A stretch of 64,000 nt of DNA from Planctomycetaceae bacterium (GTDB lineage: Bacteria; Planctomycetota; Phycisphaerae; UBA1845; UTPLA1): NCBI GenBank assembly GCA_011525745.1, contig WYBU01000089.1, positions 1 to 64,000 on the forward strand. Reading direction: 5' to 3'. The notes beneath the pieces are model-generated. The model was not told where the DNA came from. It made no database searches and was given only the letters and a program-made list of their open reading frames with translations. The position numbers and the translations under genes were made by a program. Of this stretch, positions 1 through 7,714 are shown piece after piece (the first letter of the stretch is position 1; each line of letters opens with the position of its first letter).

Positions 1-48
1 ATGCGCAGTGAAAGCCGGACCGAGTGCGGCGATCTGCTCGGCAGTCAT
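1..48 (-). CDS. IS701-like transposase, N-terminal end only (runs off left edge)
   Basis: Only the first 16 codons are inside the window, reading MTAEQIAALGPAFTAH from an ATG at 48. This resembles the opening residues of IS701-family (DDE) transposases, which begin with a similar AEQ-x-LGPAF segment. A very strong Shine-Dalgarno, GGAGGTGAG, sits just before the ATG. That SD lies in the right arm of a perfect hairpin, an arrangement known for controlling transposase translation. The family call rests on 16 residues and family memory, so it is tentative; sequence to the left of the window would settle it. Confidence 0.4.
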   Translation of the reverse strand, partial: MTAEQIAALGPAFTAH

Positions 49-50
49 AA

Positions 51-75
51 CTCACCTCCATGTGCTGGAGGTGAG
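51..75 (-). promoter_or_regulatory. Hairpin sequestering the transposase ribosome-binding site
   Basis: A perfect inverted repeat with 10-bp arms (51-60 and 66-75) and a 5-nt loop. Read on the minus strand, the downstream arm contains GGAGGTGAG, the Shine-Dalgarno of the gene starting at 48. A transcript entering from outside would fold this hairpin and hide the site, whereas a transcript starting inside it would not. Several IS families use this to avoid activation by read-through transcription. The structure is seen; the role is inferred. Confidence 0.6.
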
Positions 76-196
76 ATCGGCAGGTTCATTGGTTAAACTT
101 GAGCCGATTCAGCGCTGTAGTGTTAAGAAGTCGATCGAAATCCAGCGGGACTACATGAACATCGTCAAGCGCAAGGGCAAGTTGGAGCGATTGAAG

Positions 197-335
197 TAGC
201 GCGCGTCGTCGAAGAGCGCGCCCGCCGCGCTGCGGGATTTCATTCACTGGATTACGTCCGCCAAGCAGGCGGAGACGCGCGTGAAGGGGATCGCGACCGC
301 TTGCGATCCCGGCTCGCCGGGATTCGCCAAGGGCA
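197..335 (+). pseudogene. Remnant of a YdeI/YdhG-family (DUF1801-like) protein C-terminus
   Basis: After the TAG at 197-199 the same frame reads through ALRDFIHWITSAKQAETR and then a basic AKGRRRR stretch. This matches the usual C-terminal pattern of YdeI/OmpD-associated family proteins (aromatic-xx-WI-x-SAK-x-ETR-x-x-R-[IL]-A, then a Gly-Lys-Arg tail). No start codon or N-terminal domain precedes it, and it lies between the IS-like start and the next gene, so it looks like a truncated leftover. Recognition is by motif only. Confidence 0.35.
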
Positions 336-432
336 GGCGCCGCAGGTGCTGCCTTGATTGCAGCGGGTTGTACGACGATTGGTTATCATGTTCAGCATGT
401 TGGTAAGACCCATTGCCATGGGGGAATAGACC

Positions 433-1218
433 ATGCCCAAAACGAAGAGTGCGGTAAGAAAACCTTCCAAAGTTCCCGCTTCGCGAATGAGCCTTCAAGA
501 AACGATGAGGGCGCTGGAAAAGGCCGGGTCCGCCCAGACGCGGAAAACCTATGCGCGACACGGCGCACCGGAACCGATGTTCGGCGTGAGCTTCGCGACC
601 TTGAAGACGATCTATAAGCGAATCAAGGTCGATCAAGAGTTGGCGGAGGCCTTGTGGCGCACCGGGAATTTCGACGCACGCAACCTCGCGTTCAAGATCG
701 CCGATCCCGCAAGCATTTCTTCCCGGGAGCTCGACCGCTGGGCCGCATCGCCGACCGCGCGCATGTGCGTAGGCTATGTCGGTTATCTGGCGGCCGAAAG
801 TCCGCATGGTCGCGCCAAGGCCGACAAGTGGCTGGCTGCTTCGGACGACGCCACACGATCCGCCGGTTGGAACCTCGTTGGTGCGTTGGCGATGATCCAT
901 GAATCGCTCGCGGATTCCTGGTTCGCACAGCGGCTCGCGCAGATCGAGAAGACCATTCATTCCGCGCCCAACGCGCATCGCTACCTCATGAACAATGCGC
1001 TCATCGCCATCGGCTGCCGCAACGCCTCGCTGCGCAAATCGGCCGTCGCCGCCGCCAAACGAATCGGCAAGGTCGACGTCGACCACGGGGACACCGACTG
1101 CAAGACGCCCGACGCTGTGGAATACATCGAGAAGTGCTGGGCGCGTGCGAAATCCAAGGGCTTCGAGAGTCCTGCCGCCCAGGAGCGTTCGCGCGAGTCG
1201 ATGCGGACGCGGTGTTAG
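433..1218 (+). CDS. DNA alkylation repair protein, AlkD-like HEAT-repeat family
   Basis: The 261-residue protein is predicted to be an all-helical HEAT-like solenoid of the DNA alkylation repair (AlkC/AlkD-like) family, which binds damaged DNA and excises alkylated bases in the cytoplasm. Family-like signs are the N-terminal segment around residues 45-60 (GAPEPMFGVSFATLK), helix pairs with a NLAFKIAD motif near residue 78, WNLVG in the middle, and a C-terminal HGDTDCKTPDAVEYI segment before a basic tail. A lysine-rich N-terminal leader precedes the fold. The ATG at 433 is preceded by a GGGGGAA ribosome site at about 420. It is monocistronic. Substrate range cannot be judged from sequence. Confidence 0.8.
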   Translation: MPKTKSAVRKPSKVPASRMSLQETMRALEKAGSAQTRKTYARHGAPEPMFGVSFATLKTIYKRIKVDQELAEALWRTGNFDARNLAFKIADPASISSRELDRWAASPTARMCVGYVGYLAAESPHGRAKADKWLAASDDATRSAGWNLVGALAMIHESLADSWFAQRLAQIEKTIHSAPNAHRYLMNNALIAIGCRNASLRKSAVAAAKRIGKVDVDHGDTDCKTPDAVEYIEKCWARAKSKGFESPAAQERSRESMRTRC

Positions 1219-1255
1219 AGAATATCGGCGGGCGCCACGCAAGGGTCTTCCGTGA

Positions 1256-1302
1256 GGCCGGCCTTCAGCCGGCCGGTGTTTGCCACCGGTTTCAACCGGT
1301 GG
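1256..1302. repeat. Left REP pair (BIME) flanking the Y1 transposase remnant
   Basis: Two palindromes in a row: one centred on CTTCAG (about 1256-1274), and a perfect one at 1283-1302 with arms CCACCGGT/ACCGGTGG and loop TTCA. A GGTGTTTG spacer lies between them. The same two-palindrome unit occurs in inverted orientation at about 1876-1920, on the other side of the transposase-like gene, as expected of a REP element/RAYT pair. Confidence 0.75.
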
Positions 1303-1382
1303 TTGACGGCTCAACTGGATAGATTCGTTTTTCTGTCTTTCCTCAGCCGGCTTTAGCCAGTCTTGCTCCCGGAGCCATCGAC

Positions 1383-1835
1383 ATGAGCAGCCATGCCTAC
1401 CACGAAATCTAGCTGCACTTCAACTGGCACACAAGAGCAGATGTGCCACTGCTCACAGGCGAACTTGAAACGCTCACCCACGCTGAACTGAAGGAGAAAT
1501 GTCGTCGGATCAAAGGCGCATACTTGCATGGCATCGGCGGAACCGACACGCTTGTGCACCTGGCGGTGAGCATCAAACCATTCGTGACGATCAGCGAGTT
1601 GGTGCAGGAGTTGAAGAGTGCGTCGTCCTTCGAAGTAAACAAACGCATTAATCGAAAGGCTCTGGAATGGCAGCGTGGCTATGGCGTGGTCAGCTTCGGC
1701 AAGCGAAATCTCGACTGCGTGCTCGATTATGTGCATCGACAGCGCGAGCACTACGGCAGCGGCCGGCTTTCGGCTCGATTGGAAGTCTGCGATGGGATCG
1801 AAGAAACAAGACCAAGCCCGGCTGAAGCCGGCTGA
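1383..1835 (+). pseudogene. REP-associated (Y1/IS200-like) tyrosine transposase, inactivated
   Basis: The frame from ATG 1383 reads MSSHAYHEI, then TAG at 1410-1412, then LHFNWHTRADVPLLT and a full Y1-transposase body to 1835. RAYT/Y1 proteins are HUH single-strand nucleases acting on REP palindromes. Here the HUH segment reads GGTDTLVHLAVSIKP, where the family normally has H-hydrophobic-H, so the first catalytic histidine appears replaced by leucine. The conserved LEWQRGYG and DYVHRQREHY helices remain. A downstream start at 1443 would give 130 residues but would lose the first strand. With a stop codon and a lost catalytic residue this is very likely a dead copy. Confidence 0.75.
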
Positions 1836-1920
1836 AGGACAGGTAGAAGAACATGGATGGGGTGTGGCCCGGCTCCCACCCGCTAAAGCGGGTGGCAAAC
1901 ACCGGTCGGCTGAAGCCGAC
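1815..1920. repeat. Right REP pair (BIME), inverted relative to the left pair
   Basis: It contains GGCTGAAGCC (about 1820-1832), a perfect palindrome at 1876-1895 (arms CCACCCGC/GCGGGTGG, loop TAAA), a CAAACACC spacer (the reverse complement of the left-side GGTGTTTG), and GTCGGC-TGAA-GCCGAC at 1905-1920. Order and orientation mirror the pair at 1256-1302, so the transposase remnant is bracketed by inverted BIMEs. Confidence 0.75.
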
Positions 1921-1951
1921 TCTTGGCAATCGGCGATGCAGAAACGCGGTG

Positions 1952-2119
1952 CGGACGTGGGCGCGCGAGTTCCGCTACGCCGGCAGCGGGCGGCAGCGTT
2001 ACCTGACGCGGGCGCGCGATCCGCAGACGCTGCTGGATGATAAGTTTCGCGGGGACATCATCGGCAGCACGCGGGCGATGAGCGACGGGGATGGCAGCGA
2101 ATTCGTCGGCGGGAGATAA
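1952..2119 (+). pseudogene. RHS-repeat protein remnant
   Basis: The frame ending at TAA 2117-2119 encodes a short run containing AREFRYAGSGRQRYLTR and then DIIGSTRAMSDGDG. These resemble RHS/YD-repeat core motifs (RYL-x-R-x-RDP-x-T and the D-x-[IL]GSTR-x-[MV]-x-D element). There is no start codon within the homologous part; it is joined directly to the REP palindromes at 1920. Read as a fragment of a large RHS toxin or surface gene left after a rearrangement. The 305 bases from 1836 to 2140 hold only this and the REP pair. Confidence 0.4.
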
Positions 2120-2140
2120 TTGTCCAACCCGCTCGTGCCG

Positions 2141-3154
2141 TCATCGGCCTCTCGCATCGCGGCCGGCTGCACTCAACCAATCCTTCAACCGTTCCAGTCC
2201 CTCCGCAATGCTCACGCGCGGCGCGTAGGACAAGTCGCGGCGGGCGGCGCTCAGGTCGAACCAGTGGGCGGTCGTCAGTTCCACGGCCAGGAAGCGCGTC
2301 ATCGGCGGATCGCCGCGCAGGCGCAGTATCGACCACAGCCCCTCGAAGCACGCCCCGGCCGCCCGCGCCGCCCACAACGGCATGTCGCGCGTCACGGGCG
2401 GCACGCCGCCGGCGCCCAGAATGCCATTGACCAGCTCCCACAGCGGGATCGGTTCGCCGTTGCTGATGAAGTAGGCCCGGCCGGCTGCGCGTGAACCGAC
2501 GGCCAGCCGCTCGGCCGCCAGCAGGTGGGCGTCGGCGCAGTTGTCGATGTAGGTCGAGTCGATCAGCTTGTTGACGCCGCCGATTCGCCGCAGCCGGCCC
2601 TGCCGGCCGCGCGCGAGAATCCGCGGCACAAGATGCCGGTCGCCCGGCCCCCAGATCAGGTGCGGACGCAGCGCGGTCGTCGCCAGCCGGCCGTCGTTGG
2701 ACGCCAGAACGATGCGCTCGGCGTGGGCCTTGGTTTCGGGATAGTGCGCGTGGTAAAGCGGCGGATAAGGCAGCGACTCGTCGGCGCCCTCGATGTCCCG
2801 GCCGTCGAACACGACGCTGGGCGAGCTGGTGAAGACCAGCCGCGGCACGCCCTCGGCGCGGCAAGCGGCCACGACGTTTCCGGTTCCGCGGACGTTGATT
2901 TCGTGGAACTCGCGGTACGGCCCGGCCAGGCCGATGCGGGCGGCGGTGTGAAAGACGACTTCGCAACCGCGGCAGGCGGTCCGCACGGTGTCGGCGTTTC
3001 GCACGTCTCCGAGCACGCACGCCACGCCCCGGCGGCGCAGGTCGGGCTGCTCGGTGCGGCCGAGGATGCGCACGGCGCCACCGCGGGCGAGCAGGCGGTC
3101 GACAATCGCCCGCCCGACGAATCCGCCGCCGCCGATGACGAGTGCGTGGTGCAT
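2141..3154 (-). CDS. NAD(P)-dependent epimerase/dehydratase (3beta-HSD-like SDR)
   Basis: A 337-residue extended short-chain dehydrogenase. The N-terminus has the Rossmann glycine motif GGGGFVG (residues 8-14), then acidic/arginine cofactor contacts, TSSPSV near 109-113 and the catalytic Y138-xxx-K142 pair in HYPETK. The second half (LRPHLIWGPGD, IDSTYIDNCADAH) fits the NAD-dependent epimerase/3-beta-hydroxysteroid dehydrogenase group, which acts on nucleotide sugars or sterol- and hopanoid-like substrates. The start at 3154 was chosen because the glycine motif follows at the usual distance; the frame stays open upstream to 3421 but that part is low-complexity basic sequence without family features. 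Substrate unknown. Confidence 0.85.
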   Translation of the reverse strand: MHHALVIGGGGFVGRAIVDRLLARGGAVRILGRTEQPDLRRRGVACVLGDVRNADTVRTACRGCEVVFHTAARIGLAGPYREFHEINVRGTGNVVAACRAEGVPRLVFTSSPSVVFDGRDIEGADESLPYPPLYHAHYPETKAHAERIVLASNDGRLATTALRPHLIWGPGDRHLVPRILARGRQGRLRRIGGVNKLIDSTYIDNCADAHLLAAERLAVGSRAAGRAYFISNGEPIPLWELVNGILGAGGVPPVTRDMPLWAARAAGACFEGLWSILRLRGDPPMTRFLAVELTTAHWFDLSAARRDLSYAPRVSIAEGLERLKDWLSAAGRDARGR

Positions 3155-3536
3155 GGGAGTTACTTGCCGTTGTGCGCGGCGTCGCCCGGACACTTGGCAC
3201 GGCGATTGCTTGGTCATTCGTCGGCGAACCGGCCGCGACCAAGCGCGGCGAGCAAGTGCCGGGCGCTGCCTCCCCGCCCACGCGGGCGGGGTTCTAAAAC
3301 AAGTGGTTCGCGCGCCGATGTGCCGACGCGGGGATATGGTAAGGAATCGACCGAGTTTCGCACGTCGCCGGGGAAGCCCTCTGGACCGGGCCGCATGTTG
3401 GATCGTCGGGGGCGTTAGCAAAACCTGCGGTGCAAACGCCCGCTCGGCAGTCCTTCGGCAGCGCCCATGAAGCAGCGTGAATGCGGCTTCGTTGATTCGC
3501 CCTTGGCGCCAAAATCGGAATCTCTACGGAGCAAAT
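3155..3536. other. Divergent intergenic region with a GC palindrome
   Basis: This 382-base stretch separates two divergent genes and should contain both promoters; none is convincing by eye. It holds a perfect 8-bp-stem palindrome at 3272-3291 (arms CCCCGCCC/GGGCGGGG, loop ACGC) followed by TTCTAAAA. It resembles a short dispersed hairpin more than a terminator, because no gene ends here in either direction. Confidence 0.5.
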
Positions 3537-4331
3537 ATGATTCGCGCCATCTCGATCATTGGCTACGGACTCATGCTCGTGGCGCTCAGCGGCTGCGCCA
3601 CGACACACGGCGCCGACGCGTCCGCACCGCCGCAGCCGCTCACGCCGCAGGCGGTGCTTGCCGAACTCGCCGCCGGCAACAAGCGATTCGCGACCGGTCA
3701 AGCCCGGCATCCGCACGCCGATCCGGCGCGCCGCGCCGACGTGGCCGCGCACGGCCAGCATCCGATTGCCGCGGTCGTCGCGTGCTCGGACTCGCGCGTG
3801 CCGGTGGAACTCGTGCTCGATCAGGGCATCGGCGATTTGTTTGTCATCCGCGTGGCGGGCAATGTGTGCGCGACGGATGAGACCGGCTCGATCGAGTACG
3901 CCGTCGAGCATTTGCAAACGCCTCTGGTCGTCGTCATGGGCCACTCGCAATGCGGCGCGGTCACCGCCGTGGTGCAGCACGCTCATGAGCACGGCAACAT
4001 CGCCCGGCTGGTCGCGCGCATCGAGCCGGCCGTGGAGCAGGTTTGCCACGATCATCCGGAGCTGAAGGAGGCGGCGCTGCTCGACGAGTGCATCCGCGCC
4101 AACGTGTGGCATGGCATCGAGGATTTGTTCATGCACAGTCCCGACGTGGCCGAACGCGTGGAAGGCGGAACGCTTCAGATCGTCGGGGCGGTTTACGATC
4201 TGGCCAGCGGGCGCGTAACGTGGTTGGGGTCGCATCCGCGGCAGGCGGAATGGCTGGCGGCGGCGCTTCGAACCGGTCCGGCGCCGGCGCCGCATCATGG
4301 GTCAGAGCCGCAAGCGCCAGCGCCGCGGTAG
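3537..4331 (+). CDS. Beta-carbonic anhydrase, predicted lipoprotein
   Basis: Interconverts CO2 and bicarbonate with a zinc ion. The zinc ligands of the beta class are all visible: Cys83 in CSDSR, His136 and Cys139 in GHSQCGA, with the Asp85/Arg87 dyad intact. Unusually, the protein starts with a lipoprotein signal (MIRAISIIGYGLMLVALSGC, predicted lipidated Cys20), so the enzyme should be membrane-anchored outside the cytoplasm. The ATG at 3537 is preferred over 3477 because it starts this signal peptide directly. The C-terminus has an Ala/Pro-rich tail. Monocistronic; no bicarbonate transporter is next to it. Confidence 0.9.
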   Translation: MIRAISIIGYGLMLVALSGCATTHGADASAPPQPLTPQAVLAELAAGNKRFATGQARHPHADPARRADVAAHGQHPIAAVVACSDSRVPVELVLDQGIGDLFVIRVAGNVCATDETGSIEYAVEHLQTPLVVVMGHSQCGAVTAVVQHAHEHGNIARLVARIEPAVEQVCHDHPELKEAALLDECIRANVWHGIEDLFMHSPDVAERVEGGTLQIVGAVYDLASGRVTWLGSHPRQAEWLAAALRTGPAPAPHHGSEPQAPAPR

Positions 4332-5009
4332 ATCCATTCCCGCCACGTCATTCCCGCGCAGGCGGGGACCGTGCCACGCGAAAACGAGACGCGCACGTAA
4401 GTAAGCGTTTCCCGTTCCGAGCCGCACGCGCCAGTGCCGCGACGCTTCAGAGCAGCGAAGCATCGGCAAGCGGGATTCGGGAGATCAGCCTGTGTTGAGA
4501 CGATTCGACCTTCCACCGTACGCCCAGCGCGCCGACAGGCTTCGCACGCCACGGCGCGAAATTGCCGCGCGTTCTTCCACCCCGCCCGCCGATCGCGCTT
4601 GCTGACGCTGCGCGGCTCTGATTCGCACGGGCCACAAGTCCGTGCCACGCGGAATGACTTGGGCCGCGAGCGCCAGCGCCGCGACGCTTCAATGCCTCGA
4701 AGCGTCAGCAAGCGGGATTCGGGAGATCAGCCTGTGTTGAGACGATTCGACCTTCCACCGTACGCCCAGCGCGCCGACAGGCTTCGCACGCCACGGCGCG
4801 AAATTGCCGCGCGTTCTTCCTTCCCGCCCGCCGATCGCGCTTGCTGACGCTGCGCGGCTCTGATTCGCACGGGCCACAAGTCCGTGCCACGCGGAATGAC
4901 TTGAGCCGCGAGCGATGGCGCTGTCGTACGCGCCGAATGAGCAGACTACCCCGGCGCTTGCGCTTGGGGCTTGCATCAACGAGCGCACCGCCACGCGGCG
5001 GGCCGCCCG
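4332..5009. other. Gene-free region occupied by a tandem repeat
   Basis: No convincing gene lies in these 678 bases. Most of it is two head-to-tail copies of a 242-bp unit (4436-4919). Before it, a degraded relative of the same flanking sequence reads GAGCCGCACGCGCCAG. Short open frames here are spurious translations of the repeats. Confidence 0.7.
4436..4919 (+). repeat. Two tandem copies of a 242-bp dispersed element
   Basis: The copies (4436-4677 and 4678-4919) match almost base for base; for example CGGGATTCGGGAGATCAGCC starts at 4471 and again at 4713. Each begins with a GCCGCGACGCTTC block and ends with CGCTTGCTGACGCTGCGCGG followed by a GCACGGG...CCGTGCCACG palindrome. A diverged third copy lies at about 7430-7662. 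No gene is encoded; it behaves like a small non-coding mobile or recombining element. Confidence 0.8.
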
Positions 5010-6236
5010 TCACGTGTCGATCAGCAACTCGATCATTGCTTCAATGTCGGCGCCATCGACATGGCCGTCGTTGTTGACGTCTGCGCGGCAGCGCGCCCCG
5101 ACGGGTACGTCGGCCGGTTGCAGCAGCGCCGTGACGAAAAAGGGCACATCGGCCGCGTCGATCGTGCCGTTGTTATTCATGTCGCCGTAATGACACTGCC
5201 AGCCGAACCACGGTCGCGCGGTCGTGTCGCTCAGAAAGTAATGCAGCATCACGTCAGACGCCTTGTCGACGCCGCTGCCGCTGGGGTGCGTGCGATCGTC
5301 GGGACGGAAGTCGTCGGCCGCCCAGAACAGTCCCTGCCCGTTGGGCGTCAAACCGTTGGCCCAGAGATACGGCCCCCACGACAGCCAGGGCGATACGACC
5401 GGCCCGCCGGCCGAATCGAAGTTCAGATCGCCGTAAACGCCGTCGGCGTCAATCTGCGACTGAATCATCCACTTGACGCCGTAGGCCTGCTCGAACGCGA
5501 ACGGCTCGGGATTCAGCCCGGTCAGCGCGTAACCGCCGTACGTGCGGCTGCAAGAATAGGCCAGCCGAATGTTGGGGAACACGATCTGCAGGTTCCGCGC
5601 AATGGCGACAAAGTCCGCCGCCAGCAGACCCGCGTCGCCGGTGCTGCTGCCGTCGGGCGCGATGCACTGATTCGGACTGCCGTGGGCGGTCTTGACGCAG
5701 GCGATCTGCACCTGAAAGCGACTCGAGCCCCGCTGAAGGAGGCGGTTCAGCGCCACGCTCCACGGCGGAGACTGCATGTTGGGCGGCGTCGCGCCCCACG
5801 CCGTGGCGGTCGCGCCGCCTTGCGCGCCATCGACGATCAGCACGCGCGGATTGACGATGCCGGTCGCCTGAAGCGCGGTTGCCTTGGTGGTGAACGTCAG
5901 CGCTTGCGACGCCGGCTCTCCGACGGCGCCGACCGCCCACTCCTGCGTCATGTTACTGAAGCCGATCGAGATGAGCACGATGCGACCGCTGGGGTGAGGA
6001 TTGCCCTGCACATCCAACGGCACGATCGACTCGGCGATGGCCCGACCGGCGTTTTCGTGGCCTGCGGGCCGGTCATTCGAGCCGTCCGCGTACAGGCCGC
6101 CGTCGAAGGACTTGTACGTGCCTGTGCCGAGATCGATCAAGGCCACCTGCGGAGCGGCCGGATCGCATGGCGACTGCCCCGGTAATACCGCGTAAAGCAT
6201 CGTACACAACGATAGTGCGGCAAGGTTGCTGAGCAT
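5010..6236 (-). CDS. Secreted protein of unknown function with C-terminal dockerin-like EF-hands
   Basis: A 408-residue exported protein. It opens with a hydrophobic signal sequence (MLSNLAALSLCTMLYAV). The central domain (about residues 25-330) contains GRIVLISIGFSNMTQEW, VLIVDGAQGG and LAYSCSRTYGGYA, which suggest an alpha/beta, possibly SGNH-like fold, but no catalytic triad can be assigned. Residues about 345-408 carry two calcium-loop repeats (DMNNNGTIDAADV and DVNNDGHVDGADI) of the dockerin type I kind typical of planctomycetal secreted proteins. Possible roles are surface attachment or polysaccharide handling; I do not recognise the family. Confidence 0.75.
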   Translation of the reverse strand: MLSNLAALSLCTMLYAVLPGQSPCDPAAPQVALIDLGTGTYKSFDGGLYADGSNDRPAGHENAGRAIAESIVPLDVQGNPHPSGRIVLISIGFSNMTQEWAVGAVGEPASQALTFTTKATALQATGIVNPRVLIVDGAQGGATATAWGATPPNMQSPPWSVALNRLLQRGSSRFQVQIACVKTAHGSPNQCIAPDGSSTGDAGLLAADFVAIARNLQIVFPNIRLAYSCSRTYGGYALTGLNPEPFAFEQAYGVKWMIQSQIDADGVYGDLNFDSAGGPVVSPWLSWGPYLWANGLTPNGQGLFWAADDFRPDDRTHPSGSGVDKASDVMLHYFLSDTTARPWFGWQCHYGDMNNNGTIDAADVPFFVTALLQPADVPVGARCRADVNNDGHVDGADIEAMIELLIDT

Positions 6237-6390
6237 GGAGATTACCCCCAGGGTTCACGAGGCGGTGTGCGTTGAGGCCCGGAAAGCATAACTCCGCTGC
6301 GCTGGTTCTATTGTCGCTATGGAACGAATTCGACGGCCCGTGTCAGGCCTTCGTTGAACGCATCCGCCAACCCTGCTACTCTTTCCGCGT

Positions 6391-6408
6391 TTGTGAAATC
6401 AGTCACAA
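6391..6408 (+). promoter_or_regulatory. CRP/FNR-type operator dyad
   Basis: TTGTGA-N6-TCACAA is a perfect dyad with the core TGTGA-N6-TCACA, the consensus recognised by CRP-family regulators. It ends 14 bases before the ATG of the sugar isomerase-like gene. So close to the start, binding would more likely block transcription or initiation than activate. The sequence match is certain; binding is inferred. Confidence 0.55.
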
Positions 6409-6422
6409 GGGAAGTACACAGC

Positions 6423-7340
6423 ATGAAATTGGCTTTTTCGTCAATGGCCTGCCCCACGTGGGATCTGGACACCATTCTTCAGAATGCAAAAGAATTCGGA
6501 TACGAGGGCGTCGAGCTGCGCTGCCTGGCGGGACAACTGAACCTGCCGCTGGCAGCCGAGCTGATGGCCGATCCGGCTGCAACGCGGGAACGCTTTGAGA
6601 CGGCCGGCGTGAAGCTGGTATGCCTGGCCAGCGGCGCGGCGTTTCACAGTCGCGATCCGCGCGAGGTGGCCGAGAACAAGGCGCAGGCGCGCGAGTACAT
6701 CGACGCCGCGGCGGCGCTGGGTTGTCCCTATGTGCGCGTCTTCGGCGCCGAGATTCCGCGGCGGTTTCTGCTGGGCTTCGAGCGGCGCGACATCGTGCTG
6801 AACCGCATTGCCGCCGCCTTGCGCGATCTTGCGCCGTACGCCGAGTCGAAGCGCGTCACGCTGCTGATCGAAAACGGCGGGGATTTCAACGGCAGCGAGG
6901 ATTTGTGGTTCCTGGTTGATGCGGCGAAATCGCCGGCGGTACAGGCGTGCTGGAATACGCTGGCGGCGACGATGATTCGCGAGCGGCCCACGGTTTCGAT
7001 TCCGCGGCTGGGCTGCAAGATCGAGCTGGTGCACGTCTGCGACGGCAAATTCGACGCCAACGGCGCATTCGAGGGACACGTGCTGCCGGGCCAGGGCGCG
7101 TGCGAGCTGGAGAAGATGTTCGAGCTGCTCAAGGGCGTGGGGTTCGACGGCACGCTGGTGATCGACTGGCCGAAGCTCTGGAACACCGGCCTGGCGGACG
7201 CGACCAAGGTGTTGCCCGAGGCGGCGAAGTATTTTCGCAATCTGATGGCTCAGAAGCCGGTCGTGCTGACGGCCTATAAGGGCGACAAGAACGCTCCGAA
7301 ATACAAGTCGCGGCCGACCGCGACGGCCGGCGCGGCGTGA
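6423..7340 (+). CDS. Sugar phosphate isomerase/epimerase-like TIM-barrel protein
   Basis: The 305-residue protein belongs to the xylose isomerase-like / AP endonuclease 2 TIM-barrel superfamily. Visible features are the first strand MKLAFSSMACPTWDL, the second strand GYEGVELR, the metal-ligand-type glutamate in LLIENGGDFNG, HVCDGKF with a histidine on strand 7, and LVIDWPKLW at the end where a second acidic ligand usually lies. Such proteins isomerise or epimerise sugars, ketoses or inositol derivatives using a divalent metal. The start at 6423 follows an AAGGGAA ribosome site and a CRP-like dyad. It stands alone, so the sugar is unknown; the dyad suggests carbon-source control. Confidence 0.8.
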   Translation: MKLAFSSMACPTWDLDTILQNAKEFGYEGVELRCLAGQLNLPLAAELMADPAATRERFETAGVKLVCLASGAAFHSRDPREVAENKAQAREYIDAAAALGCPYVRVFGAEIPRRFLLGFERRDIVLNRIAAALRDLAPYAESKRVTLLIENGGDFNGSEDLWFLVDAAKSPAVQACWNTLAATMIRERPTVSIPRLGCKIELVHVCDGKFDANGAFEGHVLPGQGACELEKMFELLKGVGFDGTLVIDWPKLWNTGLADATKVLPEAAKYFRNLMAQKPVVLTAYKGDKNAPKYKSRPTATAGAA

Positions 7341-7386
7341 GCATGTGGAAGCGCCGTAGGGTCCGCTGTGCGGACCGCAACTTCGC

Positions 7387-7662
7387 GTGGCACGGGCTTT
7401 CAGCCCGTGTATATCCAAGCCCGCATGATCCGAGCCGCAATCGCCAGAGTTGCGGCCCTTCAGAGCCGCGAAGCGCAAGCGAACGTGGTCGGGCGGTTCA
7501 AGCGCTTCCACATCGTTTCGATTCTGTGGTGAGCGCCCGTCCCGCCGCCAGGCTCTGGACGCACGTGCACGAGAAGTCCTTTCGCTCGCGCGGTTGGCCC
7601 GCCGATCCCGCTTGCTGGCGCTGCGCGGCTCTGATTCGCACGGGCTGAAAGCCCGTGCCACG
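7387..7662. repeat. Diverged copy of the 242-bp element, bounded by an inverted repeat
   Basis: The ends are a pair of 22-base inverted arms: TGGCACGGGCTTTCAGCCCG... at about 7389 and its complement ending in GAAAGCCCGTGCCA near 7658. Between them are blocks shared with the tandem unit at 4436-4919 (CCCGCTTGCTGGCGCTGCGC, CGGCTCTGATTCGCACGGG). Together with a possible promoter this fills the 432 bases from 7341 to 7772; no gene is seen. Confidence 0.65.
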
Positions 7663-7714
7663 CGATGGAACACCGCCGGCGGCAGCCGAGCCGCAAGCTT
7701 TTTTCGCGGCCCGT

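Noticed and set aside
3272..3291. Rho-independent terminator
   Set aside because: The hairpin is followed by TTCT and AAAA, but no gene ends nearby in that direction; it lies between two divergent genes.
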